Assembly (NCBI RefSeq): GCF_001467895.1
Contig: NZ_LNYO01000013.1
Span: 713,124-777,123, forward strand
DNA: 64,000 bases
From: Legionella nautarum
GTDB taxonomy: Bacteria; Pseudomonadota; Gammaproteobacteria; Legionellales; Legionellaceae
Reading direction: 5' to 3'
This document shows positions 9,081-18,930 of this stretch, piece by piece (the stretch's first letter is position 1; each line of letters begins with the position of its first letter). The position numbers and the translations under genes were made by a program. The notes beneath the pieces were generated by a model. That model saw only the letters and a program-made list of their open reading frames with translations, ran no database searches and was not told the DNA's origin.

Positions 9081-9719
9081 TTAATTACATTGCGGTACAT
9101 AATCGTATGCCTCAGGATCCTGTGCTACGAGTACCGGGTACTCATCAAGTAAAAAATCTATACCACTTTCTATCTCTTTTATCTGTTTGTCGAACAAATT
9201 GCGGCCATCTACGTAAAGACTATAGGTAGCAGCCAAGAGTACTGCAGTAGATACAATTGTCATGCACGCTGCCACCAGAGCAATCCCCAAAGGACTTGTT
9301 AACATAGCGGCACTAAAAAAAACAACACCAAGAACAGCTACTGTGGTGAGAAAAAAGTTAGTGAACATGAATAAAGCAGAAACTAATTTTCTACCCTGTT
9401 CACTACTAAGCTCCACTTTTAATAAATTAAGACGCTCCCTTATTTCCTGAGGATTTACCGCTTTAGCTGAAAGTGTAGCGCTTATTGCTTCTTGTATAAG
9501 GTCTTGTAAAGGACCAATATTTGAAGAATTTGTCGAAACACCACTTAATTGATGAAAGCTGGCAGCCATGTCTATAGCATGACGTTTTAATTTCAATAAT
9601 GCCTTATATTTATGATTATTGCCTTCTATCATCCCACGTGTTAGCAGCGTTTCTTCAATAAGCGCTTCGTAACTCGTTGAAGAAAAACGAGGAATTTGAA
9701 GTCTTGTGAAAAAGAACAT
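9081..9719 (-). CDS. Unknown protein with paired membrane segments
   Basis: 212 residues. The N-terminal 115 residues are probably helical (EALIEETLLTRG, KYKALLKLKRHA). Two adjacent hydrophobic segments follow at about 118-140 and 146-170, joined by a short Ser-Pro turn, and then a 40-residue acidic tail. Helical head plus a hairpin of two membrane segments is common among Legionella effectors that insert into host membranes, but is not specific. Divergent from the 9.9 kb gene, which has a similar hydrophobic hairpin; the two share an upstream region of 181 bases. Confidence 0.5.
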   Translation of the reverse strand: MFFFTRLQIPRFSSTSYEALIEETLLTRGMIEGNNHKYKALLKLKRHAIDMAASFHQLSGVSTNSSNIGPLQDLIQEAISATLSAKAVNPQEIRERLNLLKVELSSEQGRKLVSALFMFTNFFLTTVAVLGVVFFSAAMLTSPLGIALVAACMTIVSTAVLLAATYSLYVDGRNLFDKQIKEIESGIDFLLDEYPVLVAQDPEAYDYVPQCN

Positions 9720-9900
9720 GCTAATTTAGCCTGACGAGTGAAAAGGATGGATGCTAATCAAATTTCCATCATTCGTCAACTGCATAAAACCTAGATCAGA
9801 GCTTGAGATTTTTTTTTGAAACTTGCTCATAAAATAACGGTAATCTTCTCTTAAGTTATGCACAGTATAATATACCTAGGATTCGTGTTTTAGGACAGTA

Positions 9901-11550
9901 ATGGCATTTCATATCTTACCAAGAATTACATTAAATAGTAACTTGGATGACATAAATAGTTCAATTCAAAAAGAGCATTCTTCTTGGATAAATAAGCACG
10001 CGCCATCCACTATCAATCATGAGAAAATAGAGGGAATGCAATATGACATTCTTTATAATCCAGAGTTATGGTCTGGAACACGTTTTTTTGAAATAAATAT
10101 TGATGTCAATACTGATAAAAAATCAAAAAATAAAAACAATGCTTTTGATGAAATTTTCAAGTTAATTAGAGCAGCTAAAAAAAATTATTCTAATCAGAAT
10201 AATGAAATAAAAGAAATAGAAGAATTTGAGAAAAAATATAAAAAATTCTTTAATATCCTAAAAGAGCGTTGTTTATTACAAGCTATTCATAAAACACTAG
10301 AAAGTATTGATGGGCCAGATCTTGAGGTTATTAAAAAAGAGTTTCGCGAAACTTTAAACTATTCCTCACTACTAAACATGCAAACACGTGTCGATTGTTT
10401 GCAAGCTCATCGTAGGGTAACTTTGCTTTGTTATACTTTTAGAGCTCAAGCAAAGGAAAATCCTAAAGCATCGGAACAAATTAAGCAACTTGAAGTTCTC
10501 TCTAAACGCCTCGTCGACATTCATTATGTTAATGCGAAAAAATTAAGTCTTATCGATGCCATTGCAAAAGATGTAACTACAGTGACTTCGTCTATAGGAT
10601 TGATAACGGGTATAATCGCAGCGATCTTGGCTCTTCTCTCCTTTGCTTTTCCCCCTTTGGCCATAGCCGCAGGAATCTTAGGATTCATCAGCTTTGTTTC
10701 CTATACTTCAACGATTATCTCTATAATAAAAATGATCCATGAAGCTGGCGAATATGGGCGAGGCCCTAATCCAAGTGATGTAAAATGGCTAATAACTGAT
10801 ATTTTATTGGCCCCTTTAAACATCGTTGGTGGACTAATTTTTGCAAAATTCGCTGATCTCTTTCATTCAGAGCACGTGCGAATGATTGTTGATACCGTTG
10901 GATTCGTTTGGAACAGTATTTTAAGTAATTTTGTGCCTGACGCAATAGAAACAAAGGAATTGGCTGTCGGCCTATTAGAAGTTGGTTCCTCTTGCACGTC
11001 CGAAGGCCAGCTTAAAAGTACAAGAACAGCTACTTCTTGGAAAAAAATGGCTAGTGCTTTAGCACTGCATGATCAAGAAGCCTCTGACAAAATTATCGTA
11101 GCTAAACAATCCATCAGCCTAATTAATGCAGTCCAGGGTTCCACTGCAAAAAGTGGACGCGATTTTGCCTATGTCAGGCTTGCTAATGATAAAGCACCAA
11201 CTGATTTACCAATAACGAAAAGTTACCATGGCCATATTCTTTTATGGGATCTTGGTTTTATAGGCCTAGGGACTTCCGATTTAGCACAGAACATAATCGA
11301 TGCCGTAGAAGCCTATAAAAAATTAAAGCCAGATTGCTCAGTTGAACAAAGATTATCTGAATTAGTTTCAATTAAATTTCATTGTAATGCTTACATAGAA
11401 GCCTATAAGACTGTTGATTTCTCAAAAGGCCGTTTTGACTATGTTAAAAAACTTTTTGTACATGTAAACAAAGAAATAGATAATTTAAATAATTTAGGCT
11501 CCATCAATAATGATGAATCAGTTGTTTTGGTTGGCTTCAAATCGCGATAA
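9901..11550 (+). CDS. Unknown protein with central hydrophobic hairpin, candidate effector
   Basis: 549 residues, no family recognised. Residues 75-215 are Lys/Glu/Asn-rich and probably coiled-coil helices. Residues 231-277 form a long hydrophobic hairpin broken at FPP (250-252), and a weaker hydrophobic stretch occurs at about 297-316. The C-terminal 230 residues look globular. A TATAAT box at 9867 ends about 30 bases before the ATG, but no good ribosome site is visible. The arrangement (coiled coil, hydrophobic hairpin, soluble C-terminus, no signal peptide) is often seen in proteins delivered into host membranes by type IV systems. That assignment is inference. Confidence 0.55.
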   Translation: MAFHILPRITLNSNLDDINSSIQKEHSSWINKHAPSTINHEKIEGMQYDILYNPELWSGTRFFEINIDVNTDKKSKNKNNAFDEIFKLIRAAKKNYSNQNNEIKEIEEFEKKYKKFFNILKERCLLQAIHKTLESIDGPDLEVIKKEFRETLNYSSLLNMQTRVDCLQAHRRVTLLCYTFRAQAKENPKASEQIKQLEVLSKRLVDIHYVNAKKLSLIDAIAKDVTTVTSSIGLITGIIAAILALLSFAFPPLAIAAGILGFISFVSYTSTIISIIKMIHEAGEYGRGPNPSDVKWLITDILLAPLNIVGGLIFAKFADLFHSEHVRMIVDTVGFVWNSILSNFVPDAIETKELAVGLLEVGSSCTSEGQLKSTRTATSWKKMASALALHDQEASDKIIVAKQSISLINAVQGSTAKSGRDFAYVRLANDKAPTDLPITKSYHGHILLWDLGFIGLGTSDLAQNIIDAVEAYKKLKPDCSVEQRLSELVSIKFHCNAYIEAYKTVDFSKGRFDYVKKLFVHVNKEIDNLNNLGSINNDESVVLVGFKSR

Positions 11551-11617
11551 ATGTCAAAATATGGATGATTCTATCTGTCTTCTTCCTTCTAGGATGACAA
11601 CAAATCAAACCTAGTGA

Positions 11618-13417
11618 TTAAATTTCAGCAATAAATCCATTGACTTGCATCTGCCATAATTTATAGAAATGCCCCATTTTATCTCCCAGTAGCTGATTCA
11701 ATGAACCATCCTCGACAATCCTACCATTGACAAAAACAAGAATTCTATCCATCTCTTTTAAGGTAGACAAACGGTGAGCAATGACTAGCACTGTTTTCTT
11801 GCTCATTACTTCATGCAAGGCTTGGTGAATTTCGTCTTCTGTTTTAGAGTCTAATGATGAAGTCGCTTCATCCAACAGTAAAATCGGTGCATTTTTTAAA
11901 AAAGCTCGGGCAATAGCAATGCGCTGTTTTTGTCCACCAGAAAGCTTGACTCCGCGCTCTCCAACCATCGACTCATATTTTTGGGGTAAATCCATAATAA
12001 AATCATGGCAATGGGCTTTTATGGCTGCCTCGATAATTTCTTCATTGCTGGCATCAACACGAGCAAAGCGGATGTTATCCATAATTGTTCGATGAAATAG
12101 CTCAGGCTCTTGTGGGATAGTTGCAATTTGTGCTCTTAACGAGCCTTGGCTAACCTTTTTTATATCCTGATTATCAATAAATATATAGCCTTGTTGTATA
12201 TCCAACAGGCGTAAAATTAACTTGATAAAAGTAGATTTTCCCCCACCCGAGTAACCAACCAGACCAACTTTTTCACCGGGTTTGATAGTAACGCTCATAT
12301 TTTTAAATAAATTGACTCTATTTTCATAGTGAAAGGACACCTCTTGAAACCTAATTTCTCCTTGATGGATATTGAGTGCTGTGGCGTCTGGAAGGTCTTC
12401 AATCTCATGAGGCTGCCTTATAATACTTAATGCCTGATTGCAGGTCCCTACTACTTTAGAATAACGCTGCATCTGTTTTCCCATGTCGTGCACACCCCAA
12501 GTAAAGGAAACTGACAACATCAGAACTAAAGCAAAATCCCCTGCGCTTACCCATCCTTTTTGCAAGCCCATAATAAGCATTAGCAGCATAGCTCCAATAA
12601 GGATCGAGGCACCAATACCTTGAAGAAGATTAATTTTCAAATTAAACCAAGAGAGTTTGCGGTCGCTAGCAACGACCTTATCTAATATGCCGTCAATAGT
12701 AGAAATTTCATGTTGTACATTGTTAAACAGTTTGACACTCATAACATTGGAAACGCTATCAGAAACAGAGCCAGATAATTTGGAAATATTTTCTGAAAAA
12801 CTTCTTGAGTAATTTTCTGCTTTTTTAGCAGCAAAGTAAGAAAGTAATACAAAAATAATAGCCCAAACAAACAAAATAATACCAAAGATGGGATGAACCA
12901 CTACAAAGAGAGTTCCACTGGCAATCAAAGCCGCAAATACCCTTGGGTAAAACCATTCATTTGGTATAGTCACTAAAGGCTCGATATTTTCCATCAAATC
13001 CGTAATTTTTTTTGTTAAAGCACCAGAAAAATTATTGTGAAAAAAGGTATAGGAATGATGAAGCAAATACTGTAGCAAATCTTTCTCAATTGTTGCACGA
13101 AGATAAGGATACAACTGTAAATTAACATAGTCGTAGAAACGAAAATTTAGATTAACTATCAGGCTCATCGCAGCATAGAAAACTGCTGGTAAAATGATGG
13201 AGTGAAGTAATTGCGCTTGATTATGAGAATATTGAACAACATTATCGACAATAACTTTTAATAAATAAGGAGTTAAAGACATATCAATTGCCCATATTAA
13301 GGCAACCAAAACAAATCCAAGTAGATAGCGTTTCTTAGTTCTGAGATAATACCAGATAAAATTGGGCAATGAATGCGCAAATTCTGTTGAATTATTAGAA
13401 GTCACATAATGCTCCAA
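11618..13417 (-). CDS. ABC exporter, fused membrane and ATPase domains (MsbA-like)
   Basis: 599 residues. An exporter-type transmembrane domain with six segments (about 30-320) is followed by a complete ATPase domain: Walker A GYSGGGKST starting near residue 388, signature LSGGQKQR, Walker B ILLLDEATSS and a switch histidine in VIAHRLST. Half-transporters of this kind work as homodimers and export lipids, peptides or drugs across the inner membrane. It is MsbA-like in build, but the N-terminal region differs from canonical MsbA and there is no lpxK neighbour, so the substrate is unknown. It sits 25 bases downstream of the yqjK-like gene and could be co-transcribed with the yqj-like trio. Confidence 0.88.
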   Translation of the reverse strand: MEHYVTSNNSTEFAHSLPNFIWYYLRTKKRYLLGFVLVALIWAIDMSLTPYLLKVIVDNVVQYSHNQAQLLHSIILPAVFYAAMSLIVNLNFRFYDYVNLQLYPYLRATIEKDLLQYLLHHSYTFFHNNFSGALTKKITDLMENIEPLVTIPNEWFYPRVFAALIASGTLFVVVHPIFGIILFVWAIIFVLLSYFAAKKAENYSRSFSENISKLSGSVSDSVSNVMSVKLFNNVQHEISTIDGILDKVVASDRKLSWFNLKINLLQGIGASILIGAMLLMLIMGLQKGWVSAGDFALVLMLSVSFTWGVHDMGKQMQRYSKVVGTCNQALSIIRQPHEIEDLPDATALNIHQGEIRFQEVSFHYENRVNLFKNMSVTIKPGEKVGLVGYSGGGKSTFIKLILRLLDIQQGYIFIDNQDIKKVSQGSLRAQIATIPQEPELFHRTIMDNIRFARVDASNEEIIEAAIKAHCHDFIMDLPQKYESMVGERGVKLSGGQKQRIAIARAFLKNAPILLLDEATSSLDSKTEDEIHQALHEVMSKKTVLVIAHRLSTLKEMDRILVFVNGRIVEDGSLNQLLGDKMGHFYKLWQMQVNGFIAEI

Positions 13418-13442
13418 TAGCTAAATGTGGCCCATCATAGCA

Positions 13443-13718
13443 TTATATTAACTTATTATAATTGCGAATTAATTTAAAAAATGTAGCAAAGCCGTATTTG
13501 CCAAATTGCTTTAGTCGGTGCCTTCCTTGACCTCGAGCTACTTTACCACTCTGCCATCCGCTTAAAAAGGCAGGGACAAGCACAGCTGCTAATAAATAGG
13601 GGTTACGGCCAATTAATTGAGCGAAGTAATATCTATGTTTGATTTCATTTTTTTTAGCAGATTTAACTTTCGTCTCTAATTTGGCTATTGACTTCAATAG
13701 CTCTTTCCGTTGACTCAT
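13443..13718 (-). CDS. Small basic protein, YqjK-like
   Basis: 91 residues from the ATG at 13718. That start has an AAAGGGA site at good distance; the Met two codons upstream would touch the site. The N-terminal half is a charged helix (RKELLKSIAKLETKVKSAKK), followed by one hydrophobic stretch (YLLAAVLVPAFLSGW) and a basic tail. Overall it resembles the small YqjK component that follows yqjD and yqjE in enterobacteria, mainly by position and size. It overlaps the preceding gene by 56 bases, so translation is probably coupled. No molecular function is established. Confidence 0.5.
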   Translation of the reverse strand: MSQRKELLKSIAKLETKVKSAKKNEIKHRYYFAQLIGRNPYLLAAVLVPAFLSGWQSGKVARGQGRHRLKQFGKYGFATFFKLIRNYNKLI

Positions 13719-14073
13719 TTTCATTCCCTTTCTCTGAGGTTCTTAAGCAATTTCTTGTACGCGCAAAACTCATTTCCTGTAACCGCTGTTTCATATCGCG
13801 AACGAGATAAAGAGCTAGTGCTAAATTTAACACCAATATAGTAATAATAGCAGTTAGAGGTTGTTTGCTGAGAAGAATGATGACATAGCCAATTAAAATC
13901 ATTAAGGTCAGCCAAACGGTAATTGCCAGCGCTAGCAGGACAATAAGGCCAACAAGAAAGGGTAAAAGATTTAATCCGGCAAGTTTAGCTTCCAACTTAA
14001 ACAGAGCATAAAGTCCTTTTGAATACTCTGCTTTATTAGAAAAAAAACCTTTTACATGCTCGAAAAATTTCAT
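13663..14073 (-). CDS. YqjE-like phage holin superfamily membrane protein
   Basis: 136 residues with an N-terminal amphipathic region and two membrane segments (about 36-60 and 70-92), as in the YqjE/holin superfamily III proteins. Its ATG overlaps the stop of the preceding DUF883 gene (TAATG at 14071-14075), a classic coupled junction. The tail after residue 95 is charged and poorly conserved. Together with its neighbours this reproduces the yqjD-yqjE-yqjK order of E. coli, whose proteins are inner-membrane, stationary-phase associated and poorly understood. Confidence 0.7.
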   Translation of the reverse strand: MKFFEHVKGFFSNKAEYSKGLYALFKLEAKLAGLNLLPFLVGLIVLLALAITVWLTLMILIGYVIILLSKQPLTAIITILVLNLALALYLVRDMKQRLQEMSFARTRNCLRTSEKGNENESTERAIEVNSQIRDES

Positions 14074-14348
14074 TACTTTTTCAACAAAGAGGATAAAATA
14101 AAGCCAATGCCGCCGGCGATTAATAAAGAGGTTAAAGGTTTTTCCTTCACATGTTTAACCAAATTATCAGTATATTCTTTCAGACAATCTTGCGCATCAC
14201 AAACAGCCTGCTTTCCTTCTTCATACAATTCGTTGGCTTTGTCTTTAGCGTGTTTATACTTGGCATCAACCTGTTCGATGCCCTCTTCTAGGGATTGTTT
14301 TACTTTATCCTCTTCTGAATTTAATTTTGGTGTATTTGATTTACTCAC
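14073..14348 (-). CDS. DUF883 (YqjD/ElaB family) membrane-anchored helical protein
   Basis: 91 residues. A long charged helix (residues 10-65) ends in KEKPLTSLLIAGGIGFILSS, the C-terminal Gly-rich membrane anchor typical of DUF883. E. coli members YqjD, ElaB and YgaM are tail-anchored, and YqjD binds ribosomes and appears in stationary phase. Translation starts at a GTG (14348) preceded by AAGGAG at good spacing. First gene of the three-gene yqj-like unit. Confidence 0.85.
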   Translation of the reverse strand: MSKSNTPKLNSEEDKVKQSLEEGIEQVDAKYKHAKDKANELYEEGKQAVCDAQDCLKEYTDNLVKHVKEKPLTSLLIAGGIGFILSSLLKK

Positions 14349-14457
14349 AATTGACTCCTTGAAAATGATATAAAGCTGAATTATTTAATATAGTCTAAAA
14401 AATAAGTTTCTTTGCCCAAAAACTCAAGGTGGGATGTTGAAAATATTTTAATTCTTA

Positions 14458-14489
14458 TCACGTAGGTTGGCCAGTCCCAACCTACGTGA
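14458..14489. repeat. Perfect 13-bp inverted repeat (CGTAGGTTGG family)
   Basis: TCACGTAGGTTGG (14458-14470) is repeated exactly inverted at 14477-14489 around a 6-base loop. It lies just after aceA and before the DUF883 gene, so it could end aceBA transcription, but no T-run follows on either strand. A diverged copy overlaps the folC stop (57373-57400), so I treat it as a dispersed palindrome. Confidence 0.75.
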
Positions 14490-14515
14490 ATTTCGTTATA
14501 TTACAACTATTTCAC

Positions 14516-15799
14516 TTAATTCTTATGAAACTGCTCACGCTCCGTGCTTCCTCTTAAAGCCGTAGTTGAAGATTCACCTTGCATAATAGTATTCTGCACT
14601 GCATCAAAATAACCAGTTCCAACAAAAGCTTGGTGTTTAGTCGCTCTAAAACCTTGAGCTTCTTGAGCCATTTCTTTCTGCTGCATGCGAGAATAAGCAA
14701 GCATTCCTTCTTCCCGATACGATTTAGCAATTTCAAACATGCCCAAGTTAAGACTATGCCAGCCTGCCAAGGTTATGAATTGATATCTATAACCCATCTC
14801 AAATAGCTGTTCTCTAAAGGTTTTTAAATCATGCTCTTTAAGATTTGCTTGCCAGTTGAAAGACGGCGAGCAATTGTAGCAAAGTATCTTTTTAGGGAAT
14901 TCTTGATGAATTGCTTCAGCAAATTGACGGGCTTGTTCAATATTTGGCTTTGAAGTTTCACACCAAATCATATCAGCGTAAGGCGCATAAGCTAAACCGC
15001 GGCTTATTGCCTGCTCAATACCGCTTCTTACATAATAAAAGCCTTCCGCTGAACGCTCACCTGTCAAAAAGACACGATCCCTTTCATCAAAATCGCTGGT
15101 TATTAAGGTTGCAGAATCTGCATCGGTTCTGCCGATAATCAGCGTAGAGACGCCACAAACATCTGCTGCTAAACGAGCAGCTATTAATTTGTTAATCGCT
15201 TCTGAGGTAGGAATTAGAACTTTTCCACCCATATGTCCACATTTTTTTGCTGAAGACAGTTGATCTTCAAAATGAACTGCCGAAGCCCCTGCTCTAATCA
15301 TATGTTTCATGAGTTCAAAAGCGTTTAAATTGCCACCAAAGCCTGCTTCAGCATCGGCAACAATAGGTGCATACCATTTTGTAGAACGATCGCCCTCTAA
15401 ACCATAAATTTCGTCGGTGCGCTGGAGAGCATTATTAATCGCTTCTACTAATTTAGGAACAGAGTCAACAGGATATAAACTTTGGTCAGGATACATCTGT
15501 CCTGCCGAGTTGTGATCGCCTGCCACTTGCCATCCTGAGCAATAAATTGCTTTAAGGCCTGCTTGTACTGCTTGTACAGCTTGGTTACCCGTCAGGCAGC
15601 CTAAGGCGGTTATCGGTTCATTTTCTTGTAACATAGACCATAGTTTTTCAGCGCCATGCTTCGCGATGCTGTATTCGATTTTTAGCGAAGGTCTTAATCT
15701 TATAACCTCTTCGGCACTATAAGGACGCTGAATTCCTTCCCAGCGAAGATTTGATTTCCAATCTTTATTTAGTTGATTCGCTTGTTCTTGCTGGTTCAT
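14516..15799 (-). CDS. aceA: Isocitrate lyase
   Basis: Splits isocitrate into glyoxylate and succinate, the first step of the glyoxylate bypass. 427 residues, close to the 434 of E. coli AceA. The family signature [11 protein letters not shown] includes catalytic Cys187, and the Mg-binding [10 protein letters not shown] and WCETS motifs are intact. The start at 15799 lies inside the end of aceB (35-base overlap), giving an aceB-aceA operon. No aceK (isocitrate dehydrogenase kinase) follows. The product lets the cell grow on acetyl-CoA from fatty acids or ketogenic amino acids. Confidence 0.97.
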   Translation of the reverse strand: MNQQEQANQLNKDWKSNLRWEGIQRPYSAEEVIRLRPSLKIEYSIAKHGAEKLWSMLQENEPITALGCLTGNQAVQAVQAGLKAIYCSGWQVAGDHNSAGQMYPDQSLYPVDSVPKLVEAINNALQRTDEIYGLEGDRSTKWYAPIVADAEAGFGGNLNAFELMKHMIRAGASAVHFEDQLSSAKKCGHMGGKVLIPTSEAINKLIAARLAADVCGVSTLIIGRTDADSATLITSDFDERDRVFLTGERSAEGFYYVRSGIEQAISRGLAYAPYADMIWCETSKPNIEQARQFAEAIHQEFPKKILCYNCSPSFNWQANLKEHDLKTFREQLFEMGYRYQFITLAGWHSLNLGMFEIAKSYREEGMLAYSRMQQKEMAQEAQGFRATKHQAFVGTGYFDAVQNTIMQGESSTTALRGSTEREQFHKN

Positions 15800-17402
15800 A
15801 GTATTGTTTCCTTTGTTTATTAACTAACATGGAGTACGCAGGCAGAGTTAAAAACTCATCAAAATCGTCTTTAGTGATCATACCTATAAACAACTGATAG
15901 GCATTTTCTAATTCTATCTCTTCTGAGATTTTAGCGAATTGAGATTTAATTTTTGCTAATTCTTCTGCTGCCATATGGTTAAATAGGCTGTTATCGAACT
16001 TTCTACCATCATCGAGCGCGGCGGCAAATTTTAGCCACTGCCATAGTTGCGAGCGGCAAATTTCGGCAGTTGCAGCATCTTCCATTAAGTTATTTATTGG
16101 TACGCAGCCATTCCCTGTAAGCCATGAATATAAATATTGGATTCCTACGCTAATATTATTTCTGATGCCTTTTTCAGTTATTTTTCCGTCTGGAACACGT
16201 AACAGATCCGCTTGTGTAATCTTATACTGAGGCAAAGCTCTATCTATTTGATTAGCATTGGGCATAAATTCATCAAAAGCCTCAAGTGCAATTCCTATCA
16301 ACCCCGGATGAGCAACCCAAGTACCATCTTGCCCCGCATTTGCTTCCCTTTTTTTATCCGCGAACACCTTTTCCATGGCCTCTCTATTGGCTTTCTCATC
16401 ACTTTTGATAGGAATTTGTGCAGCCATGCCTCCCATCGCATGAATACCCCTGCGATGACAGGTTGCCGTCAAAAGGCGAACATAGGACTGAAGAAAATGC
16501 CTTGTCATAGTGATTTCTTGGCGATCAGGCAAGACAAATTCAGCATGATTTCTGAATTTTTTAATAAAACTGAAAATATAATCCCAGCGACCACAATTTA
16601 ATCCCGCTGAATGGTCTTTTAATTCAAACAGTATTTCATCCATTTCAAATGCGGCGTTAATTGTTTCTATTAATACTGTCGCGCGGATTGTTCCTTGAGG
16701 AATCTTAACTAATTCTTGTGCGCGTATGAAGACCTCGTTCCACAATCTAGCCTCTAAATGGGATTCCATTTTTGGAAGATAAAAATAAGGACCGCTGCCC
16801 TGTTTTATTAATTTTTTTGCATTGTGGAAGAAAAACAAGCTGAAATCAAAAATTGAGGCCGATACAGGTTGACCATTAACAAGCACATGAGCTTCAGACA
16901 GATGCCAACCACGTGGCCTTACCATAAGGGTTGCTATTTTATCATTAAGCTTATATTCCTTATTATTTTCAGGATTGCGATAAGAGATTGTCTTATCAAC
17001 AGCATCGCAAAGATTAATTTGTCCTTGAATGCAATTATCCCAAGTGGGCGAATTAGAATCTTCAAAATCTGCCATGAAAACTTTTGCGCCACTGTTTAGG
17101 GCATTAATAATCATTTTACGATCAACGGGGCCAGTTATTTCAACGCGTCGATCAACTAAGTCATGAGGAATTTTGGCAACTTGCCAATCCGCCTTGCGGA
17201 CCTGCTCTGTTTCTTTGAGAAAATTCGGATAAATGCCTTGATCAAATTCCTTTTGTTTTTCTTGCCTTAACTTAAGAAGCTCCATGCGCCTATCACCAAA
17301 CTCAAGCTCAAGTGTTACAAAAAAACTCAATGCCTCTGGTGTCAATATTTTGGCATAGTCATCATTTATTTGTCCTATTATTGACAGGTCTTCTTTGCTC
17401 AT
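15765..17402 (-). CDS. aceB: Malate synthase A
   Basis: Condenses glyoxylate with acetyl-CoA to malate, second step of the glyoxylate bypass. 545 residues, matching the short A-type (E. coli 533) and not the 720-residue G-type. Clear motifs: [15 protein letters not shown] near 120-135, the active-site block [17 protein letters not shown], and [12 protein letters not shown]. The ATG at 17402 has an AAGGCGA site. It is the first gene of aceB-aceA, and a plausible sigma-70 promoter lies about 80 bases upstream. Confidence 0.96.
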   Translation of the reverse strand: MSKEDLSIIGQINDDYAKILTPEALSFFVTLELEFGDRRMELLKLRQEKQKEFDQGIYPNFLKETEQVRKADWQVAKIPHDLVDRRVEITGPVDRKMIINALNSGAKVFMADFEDSNSPTWDNCIQGQINLCDAVDKTISYRNPENNKEYKLNDKIATLMVRPRGWHLSEAHVLVNGQPVSASIFDFSLFFFHNAKKLIKQGSGPYFYLPKMESHLEARLWNEVFIRAQELVKIPQGTIRATVLIETINAAFEMDEILFELKDHSAGLNCGRWDYIFSFIKKFRNHAEFVLPDRQEITMTRHFLQSYVRLLTATCHRRGIHAMGGMAAQIPIKSDEKANREAMEKVFADKKREANAGQDGTWVAHPGLIGIALEAFDEFMPNANQIDRALPQYKITQADLLRVPDGKITEKGIRNNISVGIQYLYSWLTGNGCVPINNLMEDAATAEICRSQLWQWLKFAAALDDGRKFDNSLFNHMAAEELAKIKSQFAKISEEIELENAYQLFIGMITKDDFDEFLTLPAYSMLVNKQRKQYYEPARTSESTK

Positions 17403-17479
17403 TTGCTTCGCCTTATTAATCTGATTGTTATCATTATTAAATTAAAAATTGATTATTAGCAATGAATTAAATTAGGCAA

Positions 17480-17507
17480 AAAATATGCCATAAACTTTGG
17501 TTTTCAA
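17480..17507 (-). promoter_or_regulatory. Possible sigma-70 promoter of aceBA
   Basis: On the minus strand TTGAAA (17502-17507) is followed after 16 bases by TATTTT (17480-17485), about 78 bases before the aceB start. The surrounding 158-base gap is very AT-rich, so a chance match is possible. No operator was recognised. Confidence 0.3.
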
Positions 17508-17560
17508 CCTAAAAAAAGGCAATATTTTGACAAATTTGTATTTTTTTGACGTAATAAATC

Positions 17561-18832
17561 CTAATAATCTTTGTTAAATTCTAAGTTCAATCTATGGTCT
17601 AAAGCATGATATAAATTCGCTTGATCTTGAATTTTAGTCAGGACTGCAACAGCTTCTTTATGTCGTTCACGTATTATTTGCCCTGCTTCAATCCAATAAT
17701 TAATGTCTCTTTCTCTCTGTCTTTTCCAAGTCAGATTATAGATTTCTGCCATTACTGTATTGCTATAAAAATTTTTGGCAATTTGATCAATAATGTTAAC
17801 TTGACGATTGAGTTCTTCAGGTATGGGTACAATACCCAGTGAAATTGACTCGGTTAAACATTGATCACCCGCAACGCCGCAGAGATCAGAGAGGCGCATA
17901 AGATCAAGTGTTAAGATCTGAGGGAACCTTTCTCTAATAAATACTTTAAATTTTCTTCCATCTCCCTCTGACTCGTCTAGCAAAATATTCTGATAAGGAT
18001 TTTCAGAACTTTCGTTATAAAAAAACAAACTGCTATATCCTAGTTTCTTCAAAACAGCTTTGAAGCTATTGTCAGTTAACTGATCTAAAATATAGGGATA
18101 TTTTTGATGCGAAGCGCTTATGAAATAGTTTGCCTTTTCTTTAGCATTACTTGCTGCAAAGATTACGGCAGCTCTTTTGTAACTTATTGAAAGATTATAA
18201 TAAGCAAAAGCAAAGCCATTTTTTTCAATAAATTGATCGCGATCACTAATTTCTTTGCCACAAACTTGTCTTTGCAATAATGAATCACTCATCCTAGAAA
18301 GAATGTTAGTTTTTTTAATGCTTTTTATGATTGTATCCAGACGTGAAAATTGCTGTAAATCAGGTTCAATGAGTATTCCTGGATAATTCTTACCAATATT
18401 ACCACTTAAAGAAATAATGGGTGGTTTATAAGGAGAGCTTTCGTAATTACCGTATTCACCGATAAATATTTTAGTATGAGGAGTGAGTGAATTGTTGCGA
18501 TTTAGTGAATTGTCAAAAATTGCTGTTTCAATTTCTAATTTTACTTCTTCAAAAAAATTTTTCGGTAACTTCCACAACTCTTTTTTGTCATAAAATTCTA
18601 GATTAGGATGTAGCTTGGTATTTAAAAATTCGGGAGCAATTTCTTTTATTTTGGTGAAGGCGTTTTGATCTCCTATAATGCTTACAGAAGCTTGAGGATA
18701 CTTTCGATGTAAAAACTTGGTAATTTTAATACACAGGCTTATATCTCCATAACCATTTTGCTCGACCAAGTGTATGATAATAGGCCCTAAAAAATCTGTT
18801 TGTTTTTCTAATACATCGTTGAATTTAATCAT
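17561..18832 (-). CDS. Unknown protein, possibly GT-B glycosyltransferase-like
   Basis: 423 residues, no signal peptide or membrane segment. The start IIIHLVEQNGYGDISLCIKI followed by YPQASVSIIGD looks like the first Rossmann strand-loop-helix of a GT-B enzyme. Near residue 345 SDLCGVAGDQCLTESISLG resembles the nucleotide-sugar-binding loop of such enzymes. This is a fold-level impression only. EarP-like protein rhamnosyltransferases and several Legionella effectors share this fold. It stands alone upstream of aceBA on the same strand and is divergent from the C58-like gene 98 bases away. Confidence 0.5.
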   Translation of the reverse strand: MIKFNDVLEKQTDFLGPIIIHLVEQNGYGDISLCIKITKFLHRKYPQASVSIIGDQNAFTKIKEIAPEFLNTKLHPNLEFYDKKELWKLPKNFFEEVKLEIETAIFDNSLNRNNSLTPHTKIFIGEYGNYESSPYKPPIISLSGNIGKNYPGILIEPDLQQFSRLDTIIKSIKKTNILSRMSDSLLQRQVCGKEISDRDQFIEKNGFAFAYYNLSISYKRAAVIFAASNAKEKANYFISASHQKYPYILDQLTDNSFKAVLKKLGYSSLFFYNESSENPYQNILLDESEGDGRKFKVFIRERFPQILTLDLMRLSDLCGVAGDQCLTESISLGIVPIPEELNRQVNIIDQIAKNFYSNTVMAEIYNLTWKRQRERDINYWIEAGQIIRERHKEAVAVLTKIQDQANLYHALDHRLNLEFNKDY

Positions 18833-18930
18833 TCATTGAAAAAACATCTACTTTTAAATAATTGTAGACTGTTTTTATAAAGGTCAGTATGTGTTATTAT
18901 TTGCTTATTGTTTTTATTAGGAAAGATAAA

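Noticed and set aside
16212..16601. 129-codon open frame opposite malate synthase
   Set aside because: Antisense to conserved catalytic sequence with no supporting signals.
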